Origin: Candidatus Limivivens merdigallinarum
GTDB lineage: Bacteria > Bacillota > Clostridia > Lachnospirales > Lachnospiraceae
Reading direction: 5' to 3'
NCBI GenBank assembly: GCA_018713105.1
Contig: DVFT01000139.1
Location: 1-64,000, forward strand
DNA: 64,000 bases
The notes under the pieces were generated by a model. It saw nothing but the letters and a program-made list of their open reading frames with translations. It made no database searches and was not told the origin of the DNA. Below, piece after piece: positions 35,085-43,350 of the stretch. How positions within the stretch are numbered: position 1 is the first letter of the stretch; every line of letters begins with the position of its first letter. A program made the translations under genes and the position numbers.

Positions 35085-35276
35085 ATGTGCCTTGCAACTG
35101 TATATAAGAAACAGGAGGAACCATCCAGCATCCTGCTGGAATATGTGAGCAGGATTGATGTGGACGGTACGACTATCACGCTTACCGACGTGATGGGAGA
35201 GGTAAGAAAGGTGGAGGGAACCATCAAGATGGTGGATCTTGCCAACAGCAAAGTAGTGATTAACTGCGCAGAGTAA
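35085..35276 (+). CDS. cooT: CooT-family nickel-binding protein
   Basis: A 63-residue protein starting MCLATVYKK, the CooT signature in which Cys2 and the N-terminal amine bind one Ni(II) per dimer. The beta-strand pattern (ILLEYVSRIDVDGTTITLTD) matches the small SH3-like CooT fold. The ATG at 35085 is preceded by AAGGAGGTG, and the start two codons upstream (GTG 35079) would destroy the N-terminal Cys2 site, so 35085 is right. It probably serves nickel insertion into CODH (37318) and acetyl-CoA synthase (40027). Confidence 0.9.
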   Translation: MCLATVYKKQEEPSSILLEYVSRIDVDGTTITLTDVMGEVRKVEGTIKMVDLANSKVVINCAE

Positions 35277-35286
35277 TGCGGTTAAT

Positions 35287-35321
35287 CCGGCAGGGACTGT
35301 GTCAGGTACCGTTCCTGCCGG
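35287..35321 (+). other. Strong intergenic hairpin before metF
   Basis: CCGGCAGG and CCTGCCGG pair perfectly, extended by GAC/GTT; no T-run follows. It may protect or process the mRNA between cooT and metF rather than stop transcription. Confidence 0.5.
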
Positions 35322-35349
35322 CATGATAAAACTTAGGAGGTATTTAAAA

Positions 35350-36270
35350 ATGAAAAAAATGTCAGAACTGATGCAAGAAAAACAGCTCCTTTCTTTCGAG
35401 CTGTTCCCGCCCAAGACGGACAAGGGAATGGAGAACCTTCCGGGAACCATCGAGAAACTCTGTGAGTTCAAACCGGAATACATTTCCTGTACATACGGAG
35501 CAGGCGGAACCAATGTGGGCAAGAATATGGACGTATGTAAGATGATCCAGGATGCCGGCACTACACCGGTTACCCACTTTACCTGCATCGGAAATACCCG
35601 CGAGGGAATCAAAGAACAGCTGCAGAATTACCTGGACAACGGCGTTGACCATATGCTGGCACTTCGCGGCGACCTTCCCTTTGGCTGGACCGGAACCGGC
35701 GGAGATTTCAAGTATGCAACCGACCTGGTAGCTTTTGTGCGTAAGGAGTTCGGCGATAAATTTGAGATCGCAGTTGCAGGTTCTCCGGAAGGACACATTG
35801 CATGCAGAAGCCTGGAATCTGATATCGCAGTTCTGAAACAGAAACAGGACAACGGAGCTGACTACATCATGACTCAGCTTTGCTGGGATATGGAGCAGTT
35901 CAAATATTGGCTGGATGCCATCTACACCGCTGGAGTTACCATGCCGGTAGACGTAGGTATCATGCCGATCCTGGACCAGGCAGCTACCATCAACATGGCG
36001 CTTTCCAGAAATGCCTGCGTAATGCCGCGTGAGCTCTGCGAGATCATCTCCAAATACTGGATCTTCCCGAATCCGTTCGACAAAGAGCCGTTCGACGCAA
36101 ATGCGGCTCAGAAGAAAGAAGACTTCAAGAAAGCCGGTATCGAATATACCATCAAACAGATCGACGAATACCGCGCACTGGGAATCAACGGCATCCATCT
36201 GTATGCCCTGAATAAATGGAAAGATGTGACGGATATCATCAATATGTCCGGTATCCGTACTCTGGTATAA
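35350..36270 (+). CDS. metF: Methylenetetrahydrofolate reductase MetF
   Basis: Reduces methylene-THF to methyl-THF, the last step of the methyl branch. The 306-residue TIM-barrel FAD enzyme begins LLSFELFPPKTDKG and shows CTYGAGGT, HFTCIGNTREG, ALRGDLPFG and TQLCWDME. AGGAGG lies at 35336-35341, and the GTG start at 35299 lies within the hairpin and is rejected. There is no metV or rnfC2 beside it, so its electron donor cannot be told; it may act with NADH or through partners elsewhere. Confidence 0.93.
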   Translation: MKKMSELMQEKQLLSFELFPPKTDKGMENLPGTIEKLCEFKPEYISCTYGAGGTNVGKNMDVCKMIQDAGTTPVTHFTCIGNTREGIKEQLQNYLDNGVDHMLALRGDLPFGWTGTGGDFKYATDLVAFVRKEFGDKFEIAVAGSPEGHIACRSLESDIAVLKQKQDNGADYIMTQLCWDMEQFKYWLDAIYTAGVTMPVDVGIMPILDQAATINMALSRNACVMPRELCEIISKYWIFPNPFDKEPFDANAAQKKEDFKKAGIEYTIKQIDEYRALGINGIHLYALNKWKDVTDIINMSGIRTLV

Positions 36271-36310
36271 TCTGACTTTTGAGAGATAAGACAAAAAGGA
36301 GGTGCTTCCA

Positions 36311-37081
36311 ATGGCACATGTGATAGCCGTCGCCGGAAAAGGCGGCGTAGGAAAGACCACGCTCTGCGGCCTGTTGATCCAGTATCTCTGTGAAAAGGGC
36401 AAACGCCCTGTATTGGCGGTAGATGCAGATGCAAACTCCAACCTGAACGAAGTGTTGGGCGTGGAGGTGGAGATGACTCTGGGAGAAGTCCGGGAGGAAG
36501 TCGAGCGTTCTGCGGATGGTGCAGCCAACAAAATTCCGGCTGGCATGACAAAGGCTGATTATATGGAAATGATGGTGAATCGCTGCCTGATCGAAGATGA
36601 TGACTTTGATATGCTGGTCATGGGAAGAACCCAGGGAAAAGGATGTTATTGTTTTGTAAATGGCCTTCTTCAGGCTCAGCTTGCAAAGCTGACGCCTAAT
36701 TATCCCTACATGGTGGTGGATAATGAAGCAGGCATGGAACACATCAGCAGAGGAATCCTGCCGAAAGTGGATACGATCATCCTGGTCAGCGACTGTTCCA
36801 GAAGAGGAGTCCAGGCTGTGGGCCGTATCCGAGACCTCATTGAAGAGTGCCAGCTCAATCCGACTTCCATCGGGCTCATCGTCAACCGTGCCCCGGATGG
36901 GAAATTAAATGCGGGCACCATGGAAGAAATTGAAAAGCAAGGCTTAACCCTTCTTGGAGTTGTGCCTCAGGATGCGACTGTCTATGAGTACGACTGTGAT
37001 GGGAAGCCGACCACACAGCTTCCAGCAGATTCCCCAGTACGCCAGGCTCTCTACCGCGTCCTGGACAAGCTGAACTTTTGA
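36311..37081 (+). CDS. cooC: CooC-type nickel-insertion ATPase (first copy)
   Basis: A 256-residue MinD-like ATPase that inserts or handles nickel for CODH or acetyl-CoA synthase. Deviant Walker A GKGGVGKTTL near the N-terminus, DADANSNLNEVLG, the metal-binding C-x-C of CooC in GKGCYCFVNG, and DNEAGMEHISRG. Start at 36311, after GGAGGTGC; the frame could begin nine bases earlier at GTG. It is followed by 236 bases of structured spacer, then the CODH gene. The copy at 39237 is a diverged paralogue, so the two may serve different targets (CODH versus ACS). Confidence 0.9.
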   Translation: MAHVIAVAGKGGVGKTTLCGLLIQYLCEKGKRPVLAVDADANSNLNEVLGVEVEMTLGEVREEVERSADGAANKIPAGMTKADYMEMMVNRCLIEDDDFDMLVMGRTQGKGCYCFVNGLLQAQLAKLTPNYPYMVVDNEAGMEHISRGILPKVDTIILVSDCSRRGVQAVGRIRDLIEECQLNPTSIGLIVNRAPDGKLNAGTMEEIEKQGLTLLGVVPQDATVYEYDCDGKPTTQLPADSPVRQALYRVLDKLNF

Positions 37082-37087
37082 CAGACT

Positions 37088-37247
37088 GCCGCCTCCTGAT
37101 GCAAAGGAAAGTACGCTCTGCGAATCTTTCTTTGAAGAAAATTGATGTTCGGAAGGCGGCATATCTTGCGTGAATAATCTTCCTGCAAACATATGCCGGT
37201 AGCAGGAAGTTTTATTAAAAAGTGAATCATCCCCCGGGGGCGGATGA
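37088..37247 (+). promoter_or_regulatory. Structured leader before cooS: long stem, attenuator-like hairpin and palindrome
   Basis: GCCGCCT (37088-37094) can pair with AGGCGGC (37154-37160); CTTCCTGC/GCAGGAAG (37179-37209) ends in TTTTATT and looks like a terminator; TCATCC (37227-37232) and GGATGA (37242-37247) flank CCCGGGGGC. This spacer is therefore a likely control region for expression of the CODH and ACS genes. No confident -35/-10 pair found in it. Confidence 0.5.
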
Positions 37248-37317
37248 AAATGTGTATAGATAAATGACGATAGAGAAAGCCCCTTATTTTACCCAAATGA
37301 AAAAAAGGAGGTTCATA

Positions 37318-39210
37318 ATGGGAAACTTTAAATTGACAACCGTTGAAGAGATGGAAGCCGCTACCAATAAGCTTCTTGAGACTGGTGCAAAGGTGGGCGC
37401 CGATGCATGGCAGTACCGTGTAAAGAACCAGACTCCTCATTGTAAATTCGGTGAGCAGGGTATCTGCTGCCGTATCTGTTCTATGGGACCTTGCCGCATT
37501 ACTCCGAAGGCGCCGAGAGGTATCTGCGGATGCGACGCTCATGGAATTGTTGGCCGTAACTTCCTGAAATTTACGGCAGGCGGTGCAGCTACGCACTCTG
37601 ACCATGGACGTGAAATCTGCCACACCCTGCACTGTGCATCTCCGGATGGCGCATACAAAATCAAGGATGAGGCAAAGCTTTTGAAACTGGCGAAAGAATT
37701 TGGCGTTGAGACCGAGGGAAGGGATATCTATGAGATTGCCCATGAAACCGCTGAAGCCGGACTTATGGAGTACGGAAAGCCCTTCGGTTATCAGAAATTC
37801 ACTGAGAGAATGCCTGCTTCCCAGAGAGATAGACTGTTGGAAAATGAAATGCTTCCAAGAGCAATTGACCGTGAGGTATCTTCTTCCCTGCATATGGCAC
37901 ATATGGGATGTTCTTCCTTGCCGGAAGCTCTCGTGAAACAGTCTGTTCGCTGTGGTATGGGCGATGGCTGGGGCGGTTCTATGATGGGAACCGAGTTCTC
38001 TGACGTCCTTTTCGGAACCCCGAAGCCCATTGATACAGAAGCAAACTTAGGCGTTATGGTTGCCGAGAATGTAAACATTGTTGTTCATGGTCATGATCCA
38101 AGCCTTTCCGAGATGATCTGTGAATACGCAGACGATCCGGAGATGATTGCATATGCGAAAGAGATGGGGGCAAAGGGCATCACCGTATCCGGCGTATGCT
38201 GTACCTCAAACGAAGTAGCAATGAGAAGAGGAATTCCGATGGCAGGTAACTTCCTGCAGCAGGAAAATGTCGTTCTCACCGGTGCCTGTGAGGCAATCGT
38301 TGTGGACGTACAGTGTATCTTCCCGGCTTTAGGGCCTTTGAGCAAATGTTTCCACACCAAGTTCATCACGACCTCCCCGATCGCACAGATGCCGGATTCT
38401 GAATTTATCCGTTTCAGCGCGGAGACAGCTGCAGAAAACGCAAAACTGATCGTTAAGACCGCAATCGAAAACTTCAAGAATAGAAAACCGGAACTGGTAT
38501 ACATTCCTGATATGAAGCAGAAAGCAACCGTTGGTTACTCTGTAGAGGCGATCGTAAAAGTTCTGGACGGTGTTACCAACTCTCAGGTAGATGAGACCGG
38601 AACTACCAAACCGCTTCTTGAGTGCATTACCTCCGGAGTTATCCGCGGAGCTGTGGCAATGGTTGGATGCAACAATCCGAAGATCCGTCCGGACTATGCC
38701 CACATTGAACTGATGAAGAAGCTGATCGCTAACGATATCATCGTAATCGCTTCTGGATGTTCTGCCCAGGCGGCTGCCAAGGCTGGTCTGATGGACAAAG
38801 AAGCCAAGAATATCTGCGGAGCTGGCCTGAAACGTGTTTGTGAGCTGGCTGATATTCCTCCGGTTCTCCATATGGGTTCCTGTGTGGATATTTCCCGTAT
38901 GATGAATCTGGCAGCGGAACTTTCCAAAGATTCCGGAATCCCCATTTATCAGCTTCCGGTAGTTGGATGTGCTCCAGAATGGATGTCTGAAAAAGCAGTC
39001 TCCATTGGTAACTATGTAGTTGGTACTGGTATTGATACCTTCCTTGGAGTAGATCCCTATGTTGCTGGTTCTGACCAGATGGCTGCTCTTCTGACGGATG
39101 GTCTGAGAAAATGGACTGGTGCGGCTTATACTGTAGAGAAAGACATTGACAAACTGGTTGACCTGATGATCGAACGGATCGAAGAGAAGAGAGAGGCTCT
39201 CGGAATCTAG
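37318..39210 (+). CDS. cooS: Anaerobic carbon monoxide dehydrogenase catalytic subunit (CooS/AcsA)
   Basis: The Ni-Fe enzyme that converts CO2 to CO for acetyl-CoA synthesis. Length 630 residues. Iron-sulfur ligands for clusters D and B occur in HCKFGEQGICCRICSMGPC (about 40-58). C-cluster ligand regions follow in order: VHGHDPSLSEM, TGACEAIVVDVQC, VGCNNPK, ASGCSAQAAAK and HMGSCVDISR. AAGGAGG lies at 37305-37311 before the ATG at 37318. Codons are biased to forms typical of highly expressed genes. CooC proteins flank it on both sides. Confidence 0.97.
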   Translation: MGNFKLTTVEEMEAATNKLLETGAKVGADAWQYRVKNQTPHCKFGEQGICCRICSMGPCRITPKAPRGICGCDAHGIVGRNFLKFTAGGAATHSDHGREICHTLHCASPDGAYKIKDEAKLLKLAKEFGVETEGRDIYEIAHETAEAGLMEYGKPFGYQKFTERMPASQRDRLLENEMLPRAIDREVSSSLHMAHMGCSSLPEALVKQSVRCGMGDGWGGSMMGTEFSDVLFGTPKPIDTEANLGVMVAENVNIVVHGHDPSLSEMICEYADDPEMIAYAKEMGAKGITVSGVCCTSNEVAMRRGIPMAGNFLQQENVVLTGACEAIVVDVQCIFPALGPLSKCFHTKFITTSPIAQMPDSEFIRFSAETAAENAKLIVKTAIENFKNRKPELVYIPDMKQKATVGYSVEAIVKVLDGVTNSQVDETGTTKPLLECITSGVIRGAVAMVGCNNPKIRPDYAHIELMKKLIANDIIVIASGCSAQAAAKAGLMDKEAKNICGAGLKRVCELADIPPVLHMGSCVDISRMMNLAAELSKDSGIPIYQLPVVGCAPEWMSEKAVSIGNYVVGTGIDTFLGVDPYVAGSDQMAALLTDGLRKWTGAAYTVEKDIDKLVDLMIERIEEKREALGI

Positions 39211-39236
39211 TTAAAAGCAAAGGTGGATTTGGAAGT

Positions 39237-39998
39237 ATGAAGATTGCAGTGACCGGTAAGGGCGGCGTAGGAAAGACAACTTTCGCCGCTACATTAGCCA
39301 GACTCTATGCAGAAGAAGGAAAAAACGTACTTGCAGCGGATGTGGATCCGGATGCGAACCTTGGGTTGGCACTTGGCTTTTCCGAGGACGAGTTGGATTC
39401 CATTATTCCCATCACCAAGATGCGTAAGCTGGTGGAAGAGAGAACCGGTGCAAGTGCAGACAATCGATTTTACAAACTGAATCCAAAGGTGGATGATATT
39501 CCCGACACCTATTCCCGAACCTGTAACGGCGTGAAGCTCCTGGTTCTTGGAACCGTGGATACGGCGGGCAGCGGATGTGTCTGCCCGGAACATGTAATGC
39601 TAAAGAGGATCATCAATCATCTGGTGCTTCGCAGCAATGATGTGGTGATCCTGGACATGGAAGCAGGTCTTGAACATTTGGGACGAGGCACCACGGAAGG
39701 TATGGAGCAGTTCGTCGTGGTCATTGAACCGGGTGCGAGAAGTATCCAAACCTACAAAAATGTAAAGCGCCTTGCCTCCGGTTTGGGCGTCAGGAAGGTT
39801 CGGGTGGTTGCCAATAAAGTCCGGAACGAAGAGGACGAGACGTTCATCCGGGAACGAATTCCAGAGGAGGATCTTCTTGGATTTATCCATTATAATTCCG
39901 AAGTCATCGACGCTGACCGCCAGGGGAAATCTCCCTATGATGTCAGCAGATCCGCAGTGGAAGAGATCAAAAAAATCAAAGAAAAACTCGACGCATGA
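39237..39998 (+). CDS. cooC: CooC-type nickel-insertion ATPase (second copy)
   Basis: A 253-residue MinD-like ATPase between cooS and acsB, the place of acsF/cooC in acetogens. Walker A GKGGVGKTTFA, DVDPDANLGLALG, metal-binding C-x-C in GSGCVCPEHVMLK, and DMEAGLEHLGRGT. It is nearer to canonical CooC1 than the copy at 36311. Likely role: ATP-driven nickel loading of CODH or of cluster A in acetyl-CoA synthase; which of the two targets is served by which copy is not decided by sequence. Confidence 0.92.
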   Translation: MKIAVTGKGGVGKTTFAATLARLYAEEGKNVLAADVDPDANLGLALGFSEDELDSIIPITKMRKLVEERTGASADNRFYKLNPKVDDIPDTYSRTCNGVKLLVLGTVDTAGSGCVCPEHVMLKRIINHLVLRSNDVVILDMEAGLEHLGRGTTEGMEQFVVVIEPGARSIQTYKNVKRLASGLGVRKVRVVANKVRNEEDETFIRERIPEEDLLGFIHYNSEVIDADRQGKSPYDVSRSAVEEIKKIKEKLDA

Positions 39999-40026
39999 GC
40001 GATTATCTGAATGGAGGTAAATAACA

Positions 40027-42150
40027 GTGACATTATTTGATGTTGTATTTAACGGTAATGATACCGTTTATGGCTTGACAGAAAACGCTGTCGATGCAGC
40101 GATTGCGCAGCACGGCGCAGACAAAGCGGTGGGATTCCCGCATACTGCTTACAGCCTTCCCTGTTACTATGCCGTAACCGGTACCAAAATTGAAAAGCTG
40201 GGCGATATGAAGGATGCCCTGGCGGTAATCAAGTCCCTGATGACCAGAGAGAAAAGGCTGAACGATGCGTTCATGTCCGGTGTAGCCACCGCTCTCTGCG
40301 CAGAGCTGATCGAGGCTCTGAAATATATCGACGGAGCAACTCCTTACGAAGAACCGTGCTATGGCCATCTGGCTGACGCAGTGATCCGTGAGCTGGGCGT
40401 ACCTCTGGTAACCGGAGATATCCCAGGCGTGGCCGTTATCCTTGGCTCTGCACCCAGTACCGAAGAAGCTGCTGCTCTTGTAAAATCCTATCAGGCACAG
40501 GGTATCCTGGTAACTCTGGTAGGCGGAATCATTGATCAGGTGGCTGAGGCTGGTATGAAGACCGGAGCAAACGTTCGTGTCATTCCTCTTGGCAAGGATG
40601 TAACCAGTGTAATCCACGTTGTATCCGTTGCAGTTCGTGCAGCCCTGATTTTCGGCAATGTGGCTCCTGGCGATGCTGCAGCTCTGATGGAGTACACCTT
40701 CAAACGTGTACCTGCTTTTGTAAACGCATTTGCTCCGCTTGATCCGGTGATCGTAGCCTGCGGCGCAGGCGCAATCGCTCTGGGCTTCCCGGTAATCACC
40801 AACGAGGAAACCTTCCGCGTACCGAAGAGCCTGATCGTTCAGAAAGACGTAAGCAAATTTAACGCGACTTCCCTGGAAGCACGTGACATTAAGATCAAGA
40901 TTACCAATATTGATATCCCGGTTGCATTCGCTTCCGCATTCGAGGGAGAGATCATCCGCCGCGGCGATATGCAGGTAGAATTCGACGGTTCCCGTGTAGA
41001 CTGCTGTGAGCTGGTTCAGACCAAAGAAGCTTCTGAGATCGAAGACCACAAGATCACGATCGTGGGACCGGATGTGGACGAGATGGAGCTTGGAAGCAAG
41101 AACTGCATCGCTTATGTGGTAGAAGTTGCTGGAAAGAACATGCAGTCCGACTTTGAGCCGGTTATCGAGCGTAAGTTCCATAACTACATCAACTGCATCG
41201 AAGGCGTATACCATACCGGACAGAGAGATATGCAGCGTATCCGTATCAGCAAAGACGCTTTTGCTGCAGGTTTCCGTCTGAAACATATCGGAGAGGTTCT
41301 CTACGCTTCTGTAAAGAACGAGTTCGAAGCCGTTGTTGATAAATGTCAGGTAACCATCTACACCGATCCGGAACAGTGTAAACATATGAGACATGAAGTG
41401 GCAATCCCCACCTTTGACAAACGTGATGCCCGTCTCCTTAGCCTTACCGATGAATCTGTAGACGTTTACTACAGCTGTATCCTCTGCCAGGCATTCTCAC
41501 CCAGCCATGTATGCGTGGTTACCCCGGAAAGACTGGGTCTGTGCGGCGCCGTTTCCTGGCTGGATGCAAAGGCAACCAACCAGCTTGACCCCAACGGTCC
41601 CTGTCAGGTGATCACCAAGGAGCGTCTGGTTGACGACAGAATCGGCGAGTATGAGGATGTCAATGAAGCAGTGAAGAAATTCTCCCAGGGCGCCCTGGAA
41701 GAAGTATCTCTGTACTCCATCATGGAGAAGCCGATGACCTCCTGCGGATGCTTCGAGTGTATCTGTGGTATTGAACCCTTCTCAAACGGTGTGTGCATCA
41801 CCAACCGTGAGTACGCTGGCATGACTCCTCTGGGAATGACCTTCCCGGAACTGGCTTCCATGACCGGCGGCGGTGTTCAGACACCTGGCTTCATGGGACA
41901 CGGCAAGCATTTCATCGCTTCCAAGAAGTTCATGAAGGCAGAAGGCGGTATCGAGCGTATCGTATGGATGCCGAAAGCACTGAAAGAGCAGGTTGCAGAC
42001 AGACTGAACGCAACGGCAAAGGAACTGTACGGAATCGATAACTTCACCGATATGATCGGCGATGAGACGATTGCAGAAGATCCTGAAACCTTGCTGGCAT
42101 TCCTTACCGAGAAGAACCATCCGGCTCTTAGCATGGAACCCATGATGTAA
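40027..42150 (+). CDS. acsB: CO dehydrogenase/acetyl-CoA synthase alpha subunit (acetyl-CoA synthase)
   Basis: Joins CO, the methyl group and CoA to acetyl-CoA. GTG start at 40027 with GGAGGT upstream gives 707 residues. Cluster A ligands are in register with the Moorella enzyme: Cys484, Cys487, Cys496 and Cys506 hold the [4Fe-4S] and the Cys573-Gly-Cys575 motif holds the distal nickel. The Gly/Ala-rich N-terminal domain that contacts CODH is complete. Followed by a 226-base spacer with hairpins, so acsD onward may be expressed separately. Confidence 0.97.
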   Translation: MTLFDVVFNGNDTVYGLTENAVDAAIAQHGADKAVGFPHTAYSLPCYYAVTGTKIEKLGDMKDALAVIKSLMTREKRLNDAFMSGVATALCAELIEALKYIDGATPYEEPCYGHLADAVIRELGVPLVTGDIPGVAVILGSAPSTEEAAALVKSYQAQGILVTLVGGIIDQVAEAGMKTGANVRVIPLGKDVTSVIHVVSVAVRAALIFGNVAPGDAAALMEYTFKRVPAFVNAFAPLDPVIVACGAGAIALGFPVITNEETFRVPKSLIVQKDVSKFNATSLEARDIKIKITNIDIPVAFASAFEGEIIRRGDMQVEFDGSRVDCCELVQTKEASEIEDHKITIVGPDVDEMELGSKNCIAYVVEVAGKNMQSDFEPVIERKFHNYINCIEGVYHTGQRDMQRIRISKDAFAAGFRLKHIGEVLYASVKNEFEAVVDKCQVTIYTDPEQCKHMRHEVAIPTFDKRDARLLSLTDESVDVYYSCILCQAFSPSHVCVVTPERLGLCGAVSWLDAKATNQLDPNGPCQVITKERLVDDRIGEYEDVNEAVKKFSQGALEEVSLYSIMEKPMTSCGCFECICGIEPFSNGVCITNREYAGMTPLGMTFPELASMTGGGVQTPGFMGHGKHFIASKKFMKAEGGIERIVWMPKALKEQVADRLNATAKELYGIDNFTDMIGDETIAEDPETLLAFLTEKNHPALSMEPMM

Positions 42151-42160
42151 AAAGAACAGC

Positions 42161-42190
42161 CCATATCCCGCAGGGAACGACGGGATATGG
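42161..42190 (+). other. Perfect 10-bp hairpin downstream of acsB
   Basis: CCATATCCCG (42161-42170), 10-base loop, CGGGATATGG (42181-42190), with no T-run. It lies 10 bases after the acsB stop and may stabilise the mRNA 3' end. Confidence 0.6.
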
Positions 42191-42271
42191 ATCCACTCGC
42201 GGCAGCTGCCGAACGGATCCTTAAGATCTCTTTGGCTTGCTGCCTGCGGGAATAAAATACGAAAAACCTGT

Positions 42272-42320
42272 GGTAAAATCCATGAGTGATATTGAATTTT
42301 ACCATCGACTGTTGTAATAT
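42272..42320 (+). promoter_or_regulatory. Possible acsD promoter with operator-like inverted repeat
   Basis: TTGAAT (42293-42298), 16 bases, TAATAT (42315-42320). The -35 overlaps the right arm of an 8-bp inverted repeat, GGTAAAAT (42272-42279) and ATTTTACC (42296-42303). It could give acsDCEV-fchA-folD its own control. Confidence 0.45.
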
Positions 42321-42376
42321 GTTATAGATGAAAATCAAAGATTACGAAGGTCACATTTGAAGGAGGTTATTTTAAA

Positions 42377-43318
42377 ATGCCATTTAATGCAAAATCAGGA
42401 AAATTCAGCGCAAGCATCAACACCGTTGAGATTGGCTGCGGAGACAAGAAAATTACGATCGGTGGTGAAAATGTATTACCTTTCTATACATTTGATGCTC
42501 CAGTTGAAAATGCGCCGAAGGTAGGCGTGGAGATCACAGACTTCGGTCTGGAGAATGAGCCGGAATGCATTAAAAAGTATTATGAAGGCTGTGAAACCGT
42601 GGTAGATATGGCAAAGAAAGCAGCATCCTTTGAGGGCGTTGATTTCTTGAGCTTCCGTATGGAAGGCGGAGATCCCAACGGAGCCAACAAATCTACCGAT
42701 GAGCTGATTGCTATGCTCAAGGAGATCGCAGCGGCAGTTGACATTCCGCTGGTAGTTTGCGGATGTAAGCATGTAGAGAAGGATGCGGAGCTCCTTGCGA
42801 AAGCTGCCGAGGCAGTAGAAGGAAAGAACGCAGTGATCCTTGCTGCCAGAGAAGAAAACTACAAAAACGTAGGTGCAGCAGCCGGACTTGCTTACAAACA
42901 GCTGGTAGGCGCTGAATCATCCGTAGATATCAACCTTGCAAAACAGTTGAACGTTCTGTTGACACAGCTCGGTGTTGACGGCAAGAGCATCCTGATGAAC
43001 GTAGGTTCTGCATCTGCGGGATACGGTTTTGAGTATGTAGTTTCTACCATGGACCGTGTGAAAGCAGCAGCACTTTCTCAGGGTGACACCACTTTGCAGA
43101 TGCCGATTATCACTCCAGTAGCTTCCGAGACTTGGGGCGTAAAGGAAGCGGTAGCTTCTGAAGCTGACATGCCGGAATGGGGAAATCAGGAAGAGCGTGG
43201 AATCGATATGGAAGTTGAGACCGCAGCAGCAGTATTGGCTGCTGGTTCCAATGCAGTAATCCTGAAACATCCGGAATCCATCAAAACTATTTCCAAAATG
43301 ATCAAGGAATTAATGTAA
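42377..43318 (+). CDS. acsD: Corrinoid iron-sulfur protein small subunit (ACDS delta)
   Basis: A 313-residue TIM-barrel subunit that pairs with AcsC to hold the corrinoid that carries the methyl group. Features: TIGGENVLPFYTFD at the N-terminus, LSFRMEGGDPN, GCKHVEKDAELL and NVGSASAGYGFEYV. AAGGAGG lies 10 bases ahead of the ATG. Directly upstream of acsC, with a 32-base gap, giving equal amounts of both subunits. Confidence 0.96.
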   Translation: MPFNAKSGKFSASINTVEIGCGDKKITIGGENVLPFYTFDAPVENAPKVGVEITDFGLENEPECIKKYYEGCETVVDMAKKAASFEGVDFLSFRMEGGDPNGANKSTDELIAMLKEIAAAVDIPLVVCGCKHVEKDAELLAKAAEAVEGKNAVILAAREENYKNVGAAAGLAYKQLVGAESSVDINLAKQLNVLLTQLGVDGKSILMNVGSASAGYGFEYVVSTMDRVKAAALSQGDTTLQMPIITPVASETWGVKEAVASEADMPEWGNQEERGIDMEVETAAAVLAAGSNAVILKHPESIKTISKMIKELM

Positions 43319-43350
43319 TTGCAATCGCTACATAAGGAGGATAAATAAAA

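Noticed and set aside
40033-41394. 453-codon minus-strand frame opposite acsB
   Set aside because: Shadow of the acsB codon pattern; no ribosome site or family motif.
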